DNA of 64,000 bases from Parabacteroides sp. PM6-13 (GTDB lineage Bacteria > Bacteroidota > Bacteroidia > Bacteroidales > Tannerellaceae): assembly GCF_029892605.1 (NCBI RefSeq), contig NZ_JARXWF010000015.1:1-64000 (forward strand), written 5' to 3'. Positions 27,351 to 35,662 of this stretch are shown in pieces. The number at the start of each line of letters is the position of its first letter. Position 1 is the stretch's first letter. The notes beneath the pieces were generated by a model. That model saw only the letters and a program-made list of their open reading frames with translations. It was not told the origin of the DNA and did not search any database. A program made the translations under genes and the position numbers.

Positions 27351-29705
27351 ATGAAAAAGCTTTTGTTTTCTTCTATAGCCTTGCTGTTAGGGCAGTGGGC
27401 TTTCGCACAAGCGGAATATAGCATCACTATTCCGCAAACCCCGCACGAGATCACCACGGGGCATCTGAACCTGGGCGGTGTCAACCCGGCGGGAACACCA
27501 ATCGATTTCAATAGCTTTTATATGCGTCTGGGCAATAAGCCCTTCATCCCGGTGATGGGAGAGATGCACTATAGCCGTTTGCCGCATGTCTATTGGGAAG
27601 AGCAGATACTGAAAATGAAATCGGGAGGAATCAATATCATTGCCACCTATGTGTTCTGGAACATACACGAAACGGAGGAGGGCGTGTTCGACTGGTCGGG
27701 CGATAAAGACCTGCGCCAATTCCTTCAATTATGCCGTAAGCATGAGATGTTTACCGTTGTGCGTGTAGGGCCTTTCTGTCATGGCGAGATACGCAATGGT
27801 GGATTGCCCGACTGGCTCTACGGTCGTCCTTTCGAAGTGCGCTCCAATGATGAAGGCTATATCCATTATGTCAAGCGCTTGTATCATAATATTGCCAAAC
27901 AGTTAGAGGGGCTCTATTATAAAGATGGCGGAACGATCGTCGGCATACAGCTCGAAAATGAATTACAACACTCCGCGGCTCCCTGGGCTTTCTCCTATAC
28001 AGGGCAGCCGAAAGAGTCGACTGTCGCCAATTATGACGCGGCGATCACAAAGATTGGTGTAAGCGTGCAGGATCAGCGCATTGCTTATGCTGACCTGGGC
28101 ACCGAACACCTGAAGAAACTGAAAGAGATAGCCGTTAGCGAGGGCATGATTGTGCCCATGTACACCGTGACCGGCTGGGGTATGGCAGCCGTTTTGGAGC
28201 ATGAGGCGATTCCGGTAACGGCCGCCTATCCCTATCCCTTCTGGGCGCAACCCTCCATGTCGCCCTTCTTCCTCTTCAAAGATATTCAGCGCCATCCCGA
28301 CTATTCACCCGTGCGCTACGACGGATCACAATATCCCTCTTTCTGCGCGGAGATGGGTGTCGGCATACAGATCACCTACGCGCGTCGTCCCCGCGTGGTG
28401 GCCGAAGCCTCTGAGGCGTTGATGCTCCGCACATTGGGCTCGGGTGCCAACGGGATCGGTTATTATATGTATCATGGCGGCCTTACGCCACGCTATGCCG
28501 GAGGAGGTTTCTTCAGCGACCAGCCGATGGGCGTGCCTAAGATATCGTATGACTTCCAGGCACCGATCGGTGAGTATGGAAAAACCAAAGACTCGTATAG
28601 CTACCTACGTATCATTCATCTGTTTACGGATAATTTCGGAGACCGGCTTGCCCCGATGGGCGTGGTTCTGCCGGAAACCAACGAACGCATCAAACCCGAA
28701 GACAGGGAAACACTCCGTTACGCGGTGCGCTCGGATGGCAAAGCGGGTTTTGTGTTCCTCAATAACTTCCAGGATCATGATGAGCGGATCGATCAATCCG
28801 TGGACGGTTTAGATATCAAGTTGAGCGATGAAACGATCCATTTCCCGGCCTTCACCCTGCGAAAAGGGGTAAGTGCTATCCTGCCGTTTAATATGCCGAT
28901 CGGTCGTTTGTTGCTGAAGCACGCCACCGCGCAGCCACTCGCCAAGACACAAACCGGCGGTAAGCCCCACTATTTCTTCTATGCACACGAAGGCATAACA
29001 CCGGAATATCAGTTCGACAAAAAGAAAGTGCGCAAGGTGGTGCCCGGCCTGAAGAGTTCGTTTACGGTCAGAGATACCGACGGCACCGAGATTATCATTA
29101 CGACATTGACCCGCGAACAGGCATTGACCTTCACTCAGTGGGGCGACAACTTCTGCCTGACCGCCGCCACGCTTATGCAGGATGGTGCCGATATCACCTT
29201 ACAGTCGCGTGAGAACCGATTCACCTGTGTGCTTCCGGCCACGGCGAAGCCTGCTTTCGACAAGTATACGCCTACGGTCAAAAAGCAGGGACTGTTTACG
29301 GAATACACCCTGGCGGTGCCTGCCGTGCAGATTGATTTTGAAGTGAAAGAGGTGAGTAAGCAGCGGTATACCTTCGATATGAAGAAATCCGCCTTTACCG
29401 AAGACCTGAGCGATATCATCCTGGATATCGACTATGTAGGCGACAACGCGGTGGCCTTTATCGACGGAGAGATGATAAACGACCATTTATACTACGGCAA
29501 TACCTGGCAGATCGGCCTGAAGCTCTATGCCGATAAGATCGACCGAAAAGGAATGTATTTCTATTTCCGCCCGATGTACAAAGATGCCTCGTACCTGATT
29601 GATTTTGAAAAAGAGAAGGTGCCTGTGTTCGAAGGCAAGACGGTATGCAACGTCCATGGTCTGCGGGTTATTCCGGAGTATAAAACGCGTTTTAGATTGG
29701 ACTAA
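27351..29705 (+). CDS. GH35 beta-galactosidase-type glycoside hydrolase
   Basis: 784 residues with a cleavable signal peptide (MKKLLFSSIALLLGQWAFAQ), so periplasmic or surface. GH35 features: GEMHYSRLPHVYWEEQILKM, the IIATYVFWNIHE stretch, GPFCHGEIRNGGLPDWL, likely acid/base Glu204 in QLENEL and likely nucleophile Glu334 in CAEMGVG. It should cut terminal beta-galactosides. It ends the transporter/DUF5107 operon; no SusCD pair is present, suggesting small soluble substrates. The GPFCHGEIR version of the usual GPYxCAEW motif makes it a divergent member. Confidence 0.88.
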   Translation: MKKLLFSSIALLLGQWAFAQAEYSITIPQTPHEITTGHLNLGGVNPAGTPIDFNSFYMRLGNKPFIPVMGEMHYSRLPHVYWEEQILKMKSGGINIIATYVFWNIHETEEGVFDWSGDKDLRQFLQLCRKHEMFTVVRVGPFCHGEIRNGGLPDWLYGRPFEVRSNDEGYIHYVKRLYHNIAKQLEGLYYKDGGTIVGIQLENELQHSAAPWAFSYTGQPKESTVANYDAAITKIGVSVQDQRIAYADLGTEHLKKLKEIAVSEGMIVPMYTVTGWGMAAVLEHEAIPVTAAYPYPFWAQPSMSPFFLFKDIQRHPDYSPVRYDGSQYPSFCAEMGVGIQITYARRPRVVAEASEALMLRTLGSGANGIGYYMYHGGLTPRYAGGGFFSDQPMGVPKISYDFQAPIGEYGKTKDSYSYLRIIHLFTDNFGDRLAPMGVVLPETNERIKPEDRETLRYAVRSDGKAGFVFLNNFQDHDERIDQSVDGLDIKLSDETIHFPAFTLRKGVSAILPFNMPIGRLLLKHATAQPLAKTQTGGKPHYFFYAHEGITPEYQFDKKKVRKVVPGLKSSFTVRDTDGTEIIITTLTREQALTFTQWGDNFCLTAATLMQDGADITLQSRENRFTCVLPATAKPAFDKYTPTVKKQGLFTEYTLAVPAVQIDFEVKEVSKQRYTFDMKKSAFTEDLSDIILDIDYVGDNAVAFIDGEMINDHLYYGNTWQIGLKLYADKIDRKGMYFYFRPMYKDASYLIDFEKEKVPVFEGKTVCNVHGLRVIPEYKTRFRLD

Positions 29706-29787
29706 ATAAGCTCCAATAAAATTCAAAACAACTTCTAATATCAATAGGTAATAAGGTTAGGTTACCGAAAAAGGAAGGAGGGCGCGG

Positions 29788-30705
29788 TTAAACCACCCGC
29801 GCCTGCATCCTTCTGTATTCAATCGGGGAGATGCCGTGGTGTTTCTTGAAGAACTTTCCGAAGGTCGACTGGTCGGAGAAGTTGAGTTCGTCGGCTATCT
29901 GCTGCACGGTGGCTCCGGTTGTTTTCAACAGCTTCCGGGCCTCCAAGATCAGGTTCTCGTCGATCCAGCGGTTGACGGTCTTGCCTGTCAATTCCTTAAT
30001 GATCAATGTGAGGTATTGCGAGGTGATGAATAGGCGGTTGGCATAGAAGGCTACCTCATGCTGTTCCTTGTAGTTTTCCATCAACAGGTTCAGGAATTTG
30101 TTGAATATCTCCTCTTTGCGTGTCGACGGGTGCAGGAAGGTATTTTTTGACCTGTTGTCTAAACTATGGAACAGATCCAACAATAAGGAGAAGAAACTAA
30201 CAGACACCTGCTCTTTGTAGTAGGAGTGGGTAGGCGACTCTATTTTCTTTTTCAGATTGACGAAGTCCATGTCCAACAGGGTGATATCTTCCGTGGTTAG
30301 GCGGACTTGTAACGCGCGTTTGATCAACAGCTGATAGAAGAAAGAGAGGATCTGCTTGTTGCTGATACATTCATCCAGGTAATTCTTCTCTGCGATAATC
30401 ATCTGCGCCTTGAAATCGGGACTGACCGATAAAAAACGAATGGCATCTCCCGAGAGCATCAAAAGGAAATCCCTACTCTCGAGCGAATAGGTAACGCCTT
30501 CCGTCTGTATTGTGCATTCACCTGCCAATACCCATAACATCATCCGCTTGTCGGAGTCGATCGGAAAGCGGTAAGCCGCCTCTTCTATTTGTCCGTTTAT
30601 GCTGGAGGCATCCAGGGAACCCAGCCCCAACACATTGTTGTAGAGGGTAAACAGACCATTGAATCTGTCAAGGTCGCGAATCTCTTCCATATTGTTCCAT
30701 TCCAT
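29788..30705 (-). CDS. AraC-family transcriptional regulator
   Basis: 305 residues. The N-terminal half has a weak cupin-like sensor (LWVLAGECTIQTEGVTYSLE). The C-terminal AraC domain contains EVAFYANRLFITSQYLTLII and VQQIADELNFSDQSTFGKFF, ending GISPIEYRRMQ. It begins 13 bases after a TetR gene and is probably co-transcribed with it. It is convergent with GH35, so it is not obviously linked to that operon. Confidence 0.85.
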   Translation of the reverse strand: MEWNNMEEIRDLDRFNGLFTLYNNVLGLGSLDASSINGQIEEAAYRFPIDSDKRMMLWVLAGECTIQTEGVTYSLESRDFLLMLSGDAIRFLSVSPDFKAQMIIAEKNYLDECISNKQILSFFYQLLIKRALQVRLTTEDITLLDMDFVNLKKKIESPTHSYYKEQVSVSFFSLLLDLFHSLDNRSKNTFLHPSTRKEEIFNKFLNLLMENYKEQHEVAFYANRLFITSQYLTLIIKELTGKTVNRWIDENLILEARKLLKTTGATVQQIADELNFSDQSTFGKFFKKHHGISPIEYRRMQARVV

Positions 30706-30718
30706 ATCCGTAGCGTTT

Positions 30719-31318
30719 TTAATGTTTGTCAGTTGTTCTGATAAATAGGTCTTTCAGGTATTCACGGAAACGAAAGAGTAATTCATCCGGATATTGCTCC
30801 GGACAAAATACATATTGCACAGAAAAGCCTTTTATGACCGCCATCAGGTGAATCATGACAAGCTGTGTGTTTCCCGGGAATTTGTGTGAGAAATAATGGG
30901 TGTACATCCCTAAAATATGCTCTGTCTGCGGCAGATGAAATTCCTGTAACGATTGCATCACCTCCGGCTGCAAAGAGAGTTGATAATATAATTTCATCTC
31001 TTCTTTCCGGGTGTGGAAAAATTCGAAAATATAGTCGATAAAATGCAATAACTCATCGTCTTCCAGCATCCCGTCATGATTCGGATCAAGCGCGTTCAGC
31101 ATCTCTTCGATCAGACGTGTCATGATGATGCGAAGCAACGTCTCTTTGCTGTCGAAGTAGTTGTACATTAACCCTTTGGATATGCCGGCTTTCTCCGCGA
31201 TCACTTTGATCGACGTGGCAGCGTATCCCTGATTGGCAAACAGCTCCAGGGCGGTATCCAGGATTATTTTCTTCTTTTCTTCGCGTATCTTTTCGAATTG
31301 TTCCGGGGTACGTGGCAT
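30719..31318 (-). CDS. TetR-family repressor with an EF-hand-like loop
   Basis: 199 residues. The N-terminal helix-turn-helix (ILDTALELFANQGYAATSIK, AEKAGISKGLMYNYFDSKE) is standard TetR. At residues 78-89 the sequence DPNHDGMLEDDE satisfies every position of the canonical calcium-binding EF-hand loop (D-x-N-x-D-G-x-L-x-x-x-E) and is followed by a helix. This is unusual in a TetR protein and may be chance. A palindrome at 31370-31387 upstream is the likely operator, giving autoregulation. The AraC gene follows. No efflux genes are adjacent. Confidence 0.88.
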   Translation of the reverse strand: MPRTPEQFEKIREEKKKIILDTALELFANQGYAATSIKVIAEKAGISKGLMYNYFDSKETLLRIIMTRLIEEMLNALDPNHDGMLEDDELLHFIDYIFEFFHTRKEEMKLYYQLSLQPEVMQSLQEFHLPQTEHILGMYTHYFSHKFPGNTQLVMIHLMAVIKGFSVQYVFCPEQYPDELLFRFREYLKDLFIRTTDKH

Positions 31319-31369
31319 CGTATTGCTTTTAACGTTTTGAGGGGGTCGACAGTCTGTTTGTCTGTTTTT

Positions 31370-31387
31370 TGACTGAACGATCGGTCA
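31370..31387. promoter_or_regulatory. TetR-type operator
   Basis: TGACTGAACGATCGGTCA is symmetric at 14 of 18 positions and resembles the TGAC(N10)GTCA operators of AcrR-like repressors. It sits 52 bases upstream of the TetR start, in the gap shared with divergent malate dehydrogenase. Confidence 0.7.
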
Positions 31388-31557
31388 AATGTAGATATTC
31401 TATTTTATTCCACCAAATAATCGTGTGATATTTTTATGTTTTGCGAGCAGTAAGGCGTCCGGCGACAGGCATTCGCCGCGTTGTTAAACAATTTAGGCCG
31501 CTGTGTTGTTGAATCTTATAGGGAGAGATAGTATTAACACCATATAAAAATCTGGAA

Positions 31558-32556
31558 ATGAAAACTCTTACAAATGAGAAATTAACAATCGTTGGAGCGG
31601 CCGGTATGATCGGTTCCAATATGGCTCAGTCAGCTATCCTTATGGGGCTGTCATCTGAGATTTGCCTGTATGATCCGTATGCCAAAGGCTTGGAGGGGGT
31701 AGCGGAAGAATTGTTGCAATGCGGATTCAAGGGGGTGAACATCACCTATACCGACAAGATTGAAGAGGCGTTGAAAGACAGCCGCTATATCATCACTTCA
31801 GGAGGTGCTGCCCGGAAAGAGGGGATGACACGCGAAGACCTGTTGAAAGGAAACGCGGAGATTGCGATTCGGTTTGGGAAAGATGTGCGCCAATACTGTC
31901 CGGAGGTGAAGCACATCGTGGTCATCTTCAACCCGGCGGACATCACCGGATTGTTGGTATTGCTCTATGCGGGATTAAAGCCTTCGCAGGTAACGACATT
32001 GGCCGCCTTAGACAGTACGCGGTTGCGTAACGAATTATCCAAACATTTCCAGATTCACCCTGATAAGATCACCGGTTGTCGCACCTATGGCGGACATGGC
32101 GAGCAGATGGCTGTCTTCTCCTCGACGGCACGTGTGAATGGCAAACCGTTGGACGATCTGATTGGAACCTCCGTTCTCACCCACGCGGAATGGGAAGCGA
32201 TCAAAGAAAGAGTGGTGCAGGGCGGTAAAAACATCATCACCTTGCGGGGACGCTCCTCTTTCCAAAGCCCGGCTTACCTGTCATTGGAGATGATAGAAGC
32301 GGCGATGGGCGGCAAGAAGTTCGACTGGCCGGTAGGTGCTTATGTCTCCAACGGTCATTTCTCGCATATTATGATGGCGATGGAAACAACTTTGGACAAG
32401 AACGGTGTGCATTGCCAGGCCGTAAAAGGAACCCCCGAAGAACATCAAGCGTTGCAACAGAGCTATAACCATTTGTGCGCTTTGAGAGACGAATTGATCC
32501 AATCGCAGGTTATCCCTTCGTTGGATGACTGGAAGCAGATCAATCCGAATCTGTAG
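31558..32556 (+). CDS. mdh: Malate dehydrogenase (lactate/malate dehydrogenase family)
   Basis: 332 residues. NAD-binding motif GAAGMIGSN near residues 13-21, substrate-side ALDSTRLRNEL, and catalytic His in GGHGEQM. It interconverts malate and oxaloacetate in the reductive branch that leads to fumarate and propionate in this group. The -type typical of Bacteroides shows FNPADI where many enzymes have TNPVD. It is divergent from TetR and faces an amidase gene at its 3' end. Confidence 0.9.
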   Translation: MKTLTNEKLTIVGAAGMIGSNMAQSAILMGLSSEICLYDPYAKGLEGVAEELLQCGFKGVNITYTDKIEEALKDSRYIITSGGAARKEGMTREDLLKGNAEIAIRFGKDVRQYCPEVKHIVVIFNPADITGLLVLLYAGLKPSQVTTLAALDSTRLRNELSKHFQIHPDKITGCRTYGGHGEQMAVFSSTARVNGKPLDDLIGTSVLTHAEWEAIKERVVQGGKNIITLRGRSSFQSPAYLSLEMIEAAMGGKKFDWPVGAYVSNGHFSHIMMAMETTLDKNGVHCQAVKGTPEEHQALQQSYNHLCALRDELIQSQVIPSLDDWKQINPNL

Positions 32557-32561
32557 GGAGA

Positions 32562-33584
32562 TTATTTCGACTTTTGGTAGTCGGCCACAAAGCCGGCATA
32601 AAGCCAGTTGGCCAAGGCGTCGCGGTTGTTCACTGATACGATGCGCTCCTGGTCGGCGCTGTTTTGAATGTTTCCCAACTCCACGTACAAGGCGACGGGC
32701 GTCGCCTCTTTCAGTACGTATAGATTACGTTGTTCTACGGTACCCGAGAAGCCTCTTTGCGGCTGAAACCGGCGGTATTTGTCGGAAAAGGTTTGACGCA
32801 TGGTCTGTGCCAATTGTTTGCTGGCCTCGGAAGGTGAGTGATAGAAGAAAACATCCAATTGTTTGTGAACCGAGCGGCTATCGATATGAATAAAGATGGC
32901 CCGGGCATACGCGGGCTTCTCCTTTTGATAGAGCTCATTGATTTTCACGCAACGCTGCTTGAGTCGTTCGACCTGCCGAAGTGGGATCGGGTCACCCATG
33001 CAGGTTTCTGTTTTATTGTTTTTCAGGATCGTTTCATTGCGTATGCCGTCTTGAGCGTCCTGAATAATGATGTGTACCTTGGCGCCCCGCGTCATCAGGT
33101 TGCGAGCCAGGCGCAAGGCGATGTCATAGGCATACTCATCCTCATGCAACTCCTGTTTGCCCTTCTTGCCGATCGCGCCCGGGTCGGGGCCTCCATGGCC
33201 GGAAACGACATAATAGGTAGCCCCTTTTAATTCGTCGGATATCACCTCGTATTCTTCCAGCCCCTTTCCAAACAGAGGCTCACGCAGTTTAGTCTTCGTG
33301 GCGGTCGGTTGTGCTGTCGCGTCTTTTTTGAGGGGAGGCAACGTGTATACGACGCCCCGCAAGAGGGATTGGTTTTTGCCGAATTTCCCTTTGTTGAGCT
33401 CCAGGAACTCTTTCTGATAGTCCGCCCCCGCCCTGTTGTTGCGTCGAAGGAAAGCATACATACCCTCTCCTTCACGCGGCCGGTCTTTCTCCTGAGCCAA
33501 AAGGGTGAATGTTCCTAAAAAGAGAAATAGGAGTAACGTATATATTTTCTGATTAAACCGATATGTATCCGGCAGGTTTACCAT
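32562..33584 (-). CDS. N-acetylmuramoyl-L-alanine amidase (Amidase_3)
   Basis: 340 residues with a signal peptide (hydrophobic residues about 14-30). The catalytic domain lies from residue 123 to the end. Likely zinc ligands are His130 in SGHGGPDPGA, Glu148 in LHEDEYAYD and His233 in FIHIDS, with catalytic Glu302 in VELGNIQN. It cleaves the bond between peptide and glycan in peptidoglycan, in the periplasm. Its start overlaps the stop of the upstream exonuclease gene (ATGGTAA), indicating coupling. Confidence 0.9.
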   Translation of the reverse strand: MVNLPDTYRFNQKIYTLLLFLFLGTFTLLAQEKDRPREGEGMYAFLRRNNRAGADYQKEFLELNKGKFGKNQSLLRGVVYTLPPLKKDATAQPTATKTKLREPLFGKGLEEYEVISDELKGATYYVVSGHGGPDPGAIGKKGKQELHEDEYAYDIALRLARNLMTRGAKVHIIIQDAQDGIRNETILKNNKTETCMGDPIPLRQVERLKQRCVKINELYQKEKPAYARAIFIHIDSRSVHKQLDVFFYHSPSEASKQLAQTMRQTFSDKYRRFQPQRGFSGTVEQRNLYVLKEATPVALYVELGNIQNSADQERIVSVNNRDALANWLYAGFVADYQKSK

Positions 33585-34144
33585 CTTCCCAGTCTCCGGT
33601 AAACCTCTTTGGTCAGTTCAATGTCGTAGGAGGCATCGTGCAGGCGATCCACATCAGGTTCGATGCCCAGCTTGCGGGCGACGGTCTCCAGTTTGAAATC
33701 AGGCATCAGCCTTCGCTCCTCCATGAGGTGGTGTGTGGCAAGTACCATCACATCGATAGCGTTTACCCAAAACCAGGAGTAGAAGAACTGATCGTCATTC
33801 TGCACAAAGAAGGCCTTCAGGAAGTAATTGTCGAAAGAGACGTTGTTGTAGCCCACCAAGTAGAATTTATCTTGCCGGTCGTATTTATCTACATACTTGC
33901 CCAACAGCGTGATCAGTTGCGCATAGACTTCGCGCATGGGCGGGTAGGCCATGATCTGTTCGCGCGTTACGTTGCACACCCGAAGGGCATCCTCCTCAAT
34001 CTCGCATTTCGGATGGGGTTGCACGTTGAAGTTGAAAGATTCTTTTGTCTCTCCGTCGATAACCACTTCGCCGCTTATCTGATGTATCCCGTTACGCCAG
34101 TATTTAATTCCGGTCGTTTCTAAGTCAAAGAAGAATAGCTTCAT
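33578..34144 (-). CDS. DEDDh-family 3'-5' exonuclease
   Basis: 188 residues. Exo I FFFDLETTG (Asp7, Glu9), exo II in GYNNVSFDNYFL, exo III HDASYDIELT: the His-Asp pair places it in the DEDDh class with DnaQ and exonuclease X. The native substrate is unknown. A TATATTTG (34176-34183, minus strand) 30 bases upstream could be its -7 box. The amidase gene overlaps its end. Confidence 0.87.
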   Translation of the reverse strand: MKLFFFDLETTGIKYWRNGIHQISGEVVIDGETKESFNFNVQPHPKCEIEEDALRVCNVTREQIMAYPPMREVYAQLITLLGKYVDKYDRQDKFYLVGYNNVSFDNYFLKAFFVQNDDQFFYSWFWVNAIDVMVLATHHLMEERRLMPDFKLETVARKLGIEPDVDRLHDASYDIELTKEVYRRLGRW

Positions 34145-34385
34145 CTGTCGTTTTTGTTTTTCTGTTCTTTCACTACAAATATAATATGATCCGAGAGAAT
34201 AGACGTATTCTTCAGAGGGTTTTTGGTCCCATCTTCATTTAAGACGCACACCCTGTGGTCTTGTCTTTAGATAAAATAGACTATTCTTTTGTGGAATCAC
34301 TTTCTTCGGGATCATCTATTAGGTAAAGGCAACAATAAAGCGCGCGTTTGTCTTTCATAAGTTGAATCCTATAAGAAGAAATGGT

Positions 34386-35072
34386 ATGGAAAAGAAGAAA
34401 ACAGAAAGAGCAAATTTAGAAAAAGGGAAATCAGTGAACCTTTTGATGGGTATTGTCGTTGCCATGGCGATCTTGTTTGTGAGCTTTGAATGGGGCACGA
34501 CAGAGGTGACTATAAGTTTGGCAGACAGGCTGGGCGATGTGGAATGGACGGATGAGATACCGATTACGATTACGGAGCCAACTCCTCCGCCCCCTCCACC
34601 TCCTCCTACGGCAGTGGCAGAGATCCTGACGGTGGTCGAGGATGATGCCATAGTCGACAGTACGCCTATCATAACATCGGAAGACACGCAGGAGAATCCG
34701 CAGGAAGAGGTTTACCTGCCACCTGTGATCGAGGAAAAAGAGGAGGAGGATGCCAATCAGATCCACACCATTGTGGAAGAGATGCCTGCCTTCCCGGGCG
34801 GCAACGCCGCCTTGATGAAGTTTATCTCCCAGGCGATCAACTACCCGGTTGTTGCGCAGGAGAACGGTGTATTCGGCCGGGTGACCTGTTCTTTTGTGAT
34901 CAATACCGACGGGAGCATTGTCGATATAGAGGTGCTTCGTGGTGTGGATCCCTCGCTGGACAAAGAGGCTGTGCGGGTGATCGGCACGATGCCTAAATGG
35001 AAACCGGGCATGCAGCGTGACAAACCGGTACGTGTACGCTACACGCTGCCGATTGTCTTCCGACTGCAATAG
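34386..35072 (+). CDS. TonB-family energy transducer
   Basis: 228 residues from the ATG of MEKKKTERAN (an upstream TTG is unlikely). One transmembrane segment at about residues 17-35, a proline run near EPTPPPPPPPPTAV, an acidic spacer, then a TonB C-terminal domain (FPGGNAALMKFISQAINYP, KPVRVRYTLPIVFRLQ). It would couple proton-motive force to outer-membrane transporters such as the SusC protein further right. No exbBD genes are adjacent. The 240 bases before it show no gene. Confidence 0.9.
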   Translation: MEKKKTERANLEKGKSVNLLMGIVVAMAILFVSFEWGTTEVTISLADRLGDVEWTDEIPITITEPTPPPPPPPPTAVAEILTVVEDDAIVDSTPIITSEDTQENPQEEVYLPPVIEEKEEEDANQIHTIVEEMPAFPGGNAALMKFISQAINYPVVAQENGVFGRVTCSFVINTDGSIVDIEVLRGVDPSLDKEAVRVIGTMPKWKPGMQRDKPVRVRYTLPIVFRLQ

Positions 35073-35117
35073 CTGGCCTCCGACTGCACATTCCCCTTAA
35101 TTATGTGCAAAAAACGC

Positions 35118-35147
35118 TTTGAGTCTTCCTAAAATGGGGTATCTTTG
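35118..35147 (+). promoter_or_regulatory. MaoC-like gene promoter
   Basis: TTTG (35118-35121) and TATCTTTG (35140-35147) with an 18-base spacer, 41 bases before the start codon; a good match to the Bacteroidetes promoter pattern. Confidence 0.65.
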
Positions 35148-35188
35148 CAGCTGATTAATAAAAGGGTTTAACGTTTAAATTGGAAACT

Positions 35189-35662
35189 ATGCTTGAAATT
35201 AACAGCTACAAAGAGTTTGAGTCTTATTTAGGACAAGAAATAGGGGTGTCTGATTATATGACTATTACGCAGGAACAAATCAACCTGTTTGCTGATGCAA
35301 CCCTGGATCATCAGTGGATCCATGTTGATGTAGAGAAGGCAAAAGCGGAGAGTCCTTTCCAGCATACCATCGCTCACGGATACCTCACCCTGTCGGTCTT
35401 GCCTCATTTATGGGCACAAATCGCGAAGGTCAATAATGTGAAATCATTGATTAACTACGGCATTGAGAAACTGAAATTCAATCAACCGGTCATTGTTGGC
35501 AGTGAGATACGCCTAAAGGTAAAACTACAATCGATTGTCAACCTGCGTGGCGTTGCTAAGGTAGAAATGAAGGCGACTATGGAAATCAAAGACAGTAAGA
35601 AGAGTGCCTTTGATGCCATAGTCGTTTTCCTTTATAATTTTGAAGAGGGGTACGCGGAGTAA
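35189..35662 (+). CDS. MaoC-family (hot-dog fold) dehydratase
   Basis: 157 residues from the ATG of MLEINSYKEF (a TTG nine bases earlier is less likely). The hydratase-2 motif is seen as FADATLDHQWIHVD...IAHGYLTLSVL, with Asp and His as the catalytic pair. Such proteins hydrate trans-2-enoyl-CoA or related thioesters. No acyl-CoA genes are adjacent, so the substrate is unknown. It ends one base before the convergent typA stop. Confidence 0.88.
   Translation: MLEINSYKEFESYLGQEIGVSDYMTITQEQINLFADATLDHQWIHVDVEKAKAESPFQHTIAHGYLTLSVLPHLWAQIAKVNNVKSLINYGIEKLKFNQPVIVGSEIRLKVKLQSIVNLRGVAKVEMKATMEIKDSKKSAFDAIVVFLYNFEEGYAE

Noticed and set aside
34431-35069. 212-codon minus-strand frame opposite the TonB gene
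   Set aside because: Shadow frame; the plus strand encodes a complete TonB with proline run and C-terminal domain.
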